The notes beneath the pieces were generated by a model. It searched no databases and was not told where the DNA came from. It saw nothing but the letters and a program-made list of their open reading frames with translations. The position numbers and the translations under genes were made by a program. From Liolophura sinensis (lineage: Eukaryota > Mollusca > Polyplacophora > Chitonida > Chitonidae), in the NCBI RefSeq assembly GCF_032854445.1, contig NC_088300.1:16621570-16685569 (forward strand): a stretch of 64,000 bases of DNA. The letters run 5' to 3'. Positions 62,230 to 64,000 of the stretch are shown in pieces; the first letter of the stretch is position 1, and each line of letters begins with the position of its first letter.

Positions 62230-63130
62230 ATTTCATAAATATTGCTGTGGTCTAGCGCTGACCAAGAATGTTGACTGCGCGGCGTTTCAAGCTGTTTGCG
62301 TTTTAGTATTTGATTATTGTAATTTATGAATTATAGTTTTAATTTTTAGGCAACCCGTGAAAACATTTAGATGAGACACAGGATTTATTATGTTTATTTT
62401 CACGTATTGCTGAGGCTAGTCAAATCGTCTATTTTGCCTATGTTAATTCTTCAGAAATCCTTGAACAGAACTTATTTGGGTGGGGGGATCGGAAAGCGAA
62501 GTCCTGTGAGGGCATTTCTGACGTGAAATTGCCACCGATTTACCAAAGTAGTTCCAGCTTTAGTGCTCCTATTCCGCCTCAGTGTATTATGGCTTCTCCG
62601 TAAGGTTTTCTTCTATTTAGGTGTGTAAACCCACCTACATGTTGAACATCGTTATTGTTAAGCACAATATTTCCTTCATAAAATACCGGTTAAATTGTTT
62701 TTTTTTTGTTTTTACAATAAAATTTTACTGTTGTCTGTTTGCACTCTTTACTGAGCTACATGATACAAAATGGTTGTATTTCCACTGATTCCGCCAGGCC
62801 ATGATTTAAAAAATGTTGTGCTTGACCAAAATTCCTTTTTGTCAGAAGGCAAACATTACCGAACACAAAGCACTGCACTGCTCCGATTTACCGAAATTAT
62901 GTTCAGTCAGTATTACATATTTGCTCTCACTGGAGTCAGAATAATATTCATTTCATCCACTACGTTACCGCACATTCATCTTCACAAAAATGTAGATCTT
63001 AAAAATCTAATAATGGCATCATTTAAAACTTAATGTTTTGCGGCTTGTGTCACAGATCTGTTGGACCTACCGTTTAACACTACTATCCAGTGTGGCTCAC
63101 TACCATTGGTGTCATCATGGGTCATAGTGG
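62230..63130. other. intergenic DNA upstream of FAU, nothing firm
   Basis: No exon or repeat recognised. The short open frame 62770-63033 has no domain features. Confidence 0.4.
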
Positions 63131-63149
63131 GAGTTGCTCAGTGCCAGGG

Positions 63150-63962
63150 AAATGAGGGACTCCATCCTTTGTGACAGAAGAAATGTGAGACACCATCCCG
63201 TATGATGGCGGAAATGTGGGACAACACCCTGTGTGATGGACAAAATGTAGGACACCATCCTGTGTGAGGGAGGAAATGTGCGACACCACCCTTTGTGATG
63301 GAGGAAATGTGGGACACCATTCTGTATGACACAGGAAATGTTAGACACCATCCTGTGTGATGGAGGAAATGTGGGACACTATACTGTGTGATGGAAGAAA
63401 TGTGGGCCACCATCCTGTGTGATGGTGGAAATGCGGAATACCATCCAGTGTGATGGAGGAAATGTGGAACACTATTCTGTGTGATGGAGGAAATGTGGGC
63501 CACTATTCTGTGTGATGTAGGAAATGTGGGCCACCATCCTGTGTGATGGAGGAAATGCCGAACACCATCCAGTGTGATTGAGGAAATGTGACACCATCCT
63601 GTGTGATGGTGGAAATGCGGAACACCATCCAGTGTGAGGGAGGAAATGTGGAACACTATCCTGTGTGATGGAAGAAATGTGGGCCACCATGCAATGTGAT
63701 GTAGGAAATGCGGAACACCATCCAGTGTGATGGAGGAAATGTGGGCCACCATCCTGTGTGATGGAGGAAATGCGGAGCACCATCCAGTGTGATTGAGGAA
63801 ATGTGACACCATCCTGTGTGATGGTGGAAATGCGGAACACCATCCAGTGTGAGGGAGGAAATGTGGAACACTATCCTGTGTGATGGACGAAATGTGGGCT
63901 CCCATCCTGTGTGATGGAGGAAATGTGGGTCACCAACCTATGCGATGGTCGAAATGTATAGG
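63150..63962. repeat. 30-bp minisatellite, about 27 units
   Basis: Unit gatggaggaaatgtgggaca plus ccatcctgtgt, period 30 bp with a few 28-bp units. On the minus strand it stays open for 255 codons with a 10-residue period (FPPSHRMVSH type); this is a by-product of the period. Variants gtgggccacc and gcggaacacc alternate, suggesting blocks duplicated as larger units. Confidence 0.93.
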
Positions 63963-64000
63963 GCATACCCCAAAATGACCATAAATTTCGTTCATGACTA

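Noticed and set aside
63138-63905. 255-codon minus-strand open frame
   Set aside because: It is wholly the 30-bp minisatellite; the frame is open only because the period is a multiple of 3.

Overview
The window is animal nuclear DNA. It has AT-rich, repeat-laden introns, GT-AG splice sites and many tRNA-derived SINEs. The gene content, gene structures and SINE types suggest a marine lophotrochozoan, most likely a mollusc; the species cannot be named from sequence alone. Coding exons were located by translating both strands and checking splice sites and intron phase by eye.

Layout. (1) 1-10030, minus strand: 13 coding exons of an hnRNP L / smooth-type splicing regulator, running off the left edge inside RRM3. 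One intron in RRM2 is a textbook minor-spliceosome AT-AC intron. (2) 10860-21172, plus strand: a complete 8-exon galactose mutarotase (GALM) gene of 346 aa, head to head with the hnRNP L gene across about 0.8 kb. (3) 23699-28326, plus strand: two neighbouring single-exon genes of 291 and 570 aa. Both encode basic, Ser-rich, mostly disordered proteins studded with basophilic kinase-type sites, and I recognise neither. (4) 28.7-41.2 kb: gene-poor DNA with a degraded LINE reverse transcriptase, a TTAA-type MITE, SINEs and a 57-bp minisatellite whose period keeps a reading frame open. (5) 41315-51043, plus strand: a 7-exon Rab15-like small GTPase of 230 aa ending in CCSLS. Its introns hold a roughly 180-bp tandem repeat, a 1.46-kb DNA transposon remnant with matching target-site duplications, and SINEs. 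(6) 53.5-58.0 kb: intergenic DNA with short tandem repeats. (7) 58093-60924, minus strand, plus a likely leader exon near 62150: the FAU gene, a ubiquitin-like protein fused to ribosomal protein eS30. (8) 63.15-63.96 kb: a 30-bp minisatellite.

The genes do not form one pathway: hnRNP L acts in splicing, GALM in galactose metabolism, Rab15 in endosomal traffic and FAU in translation. The items most worth a second look are the AT-AC intron, a candidate stop-containing cassette exon in the hnRNP L gene, the orphan gene pair, and the several small inverted-repeat transposon families.
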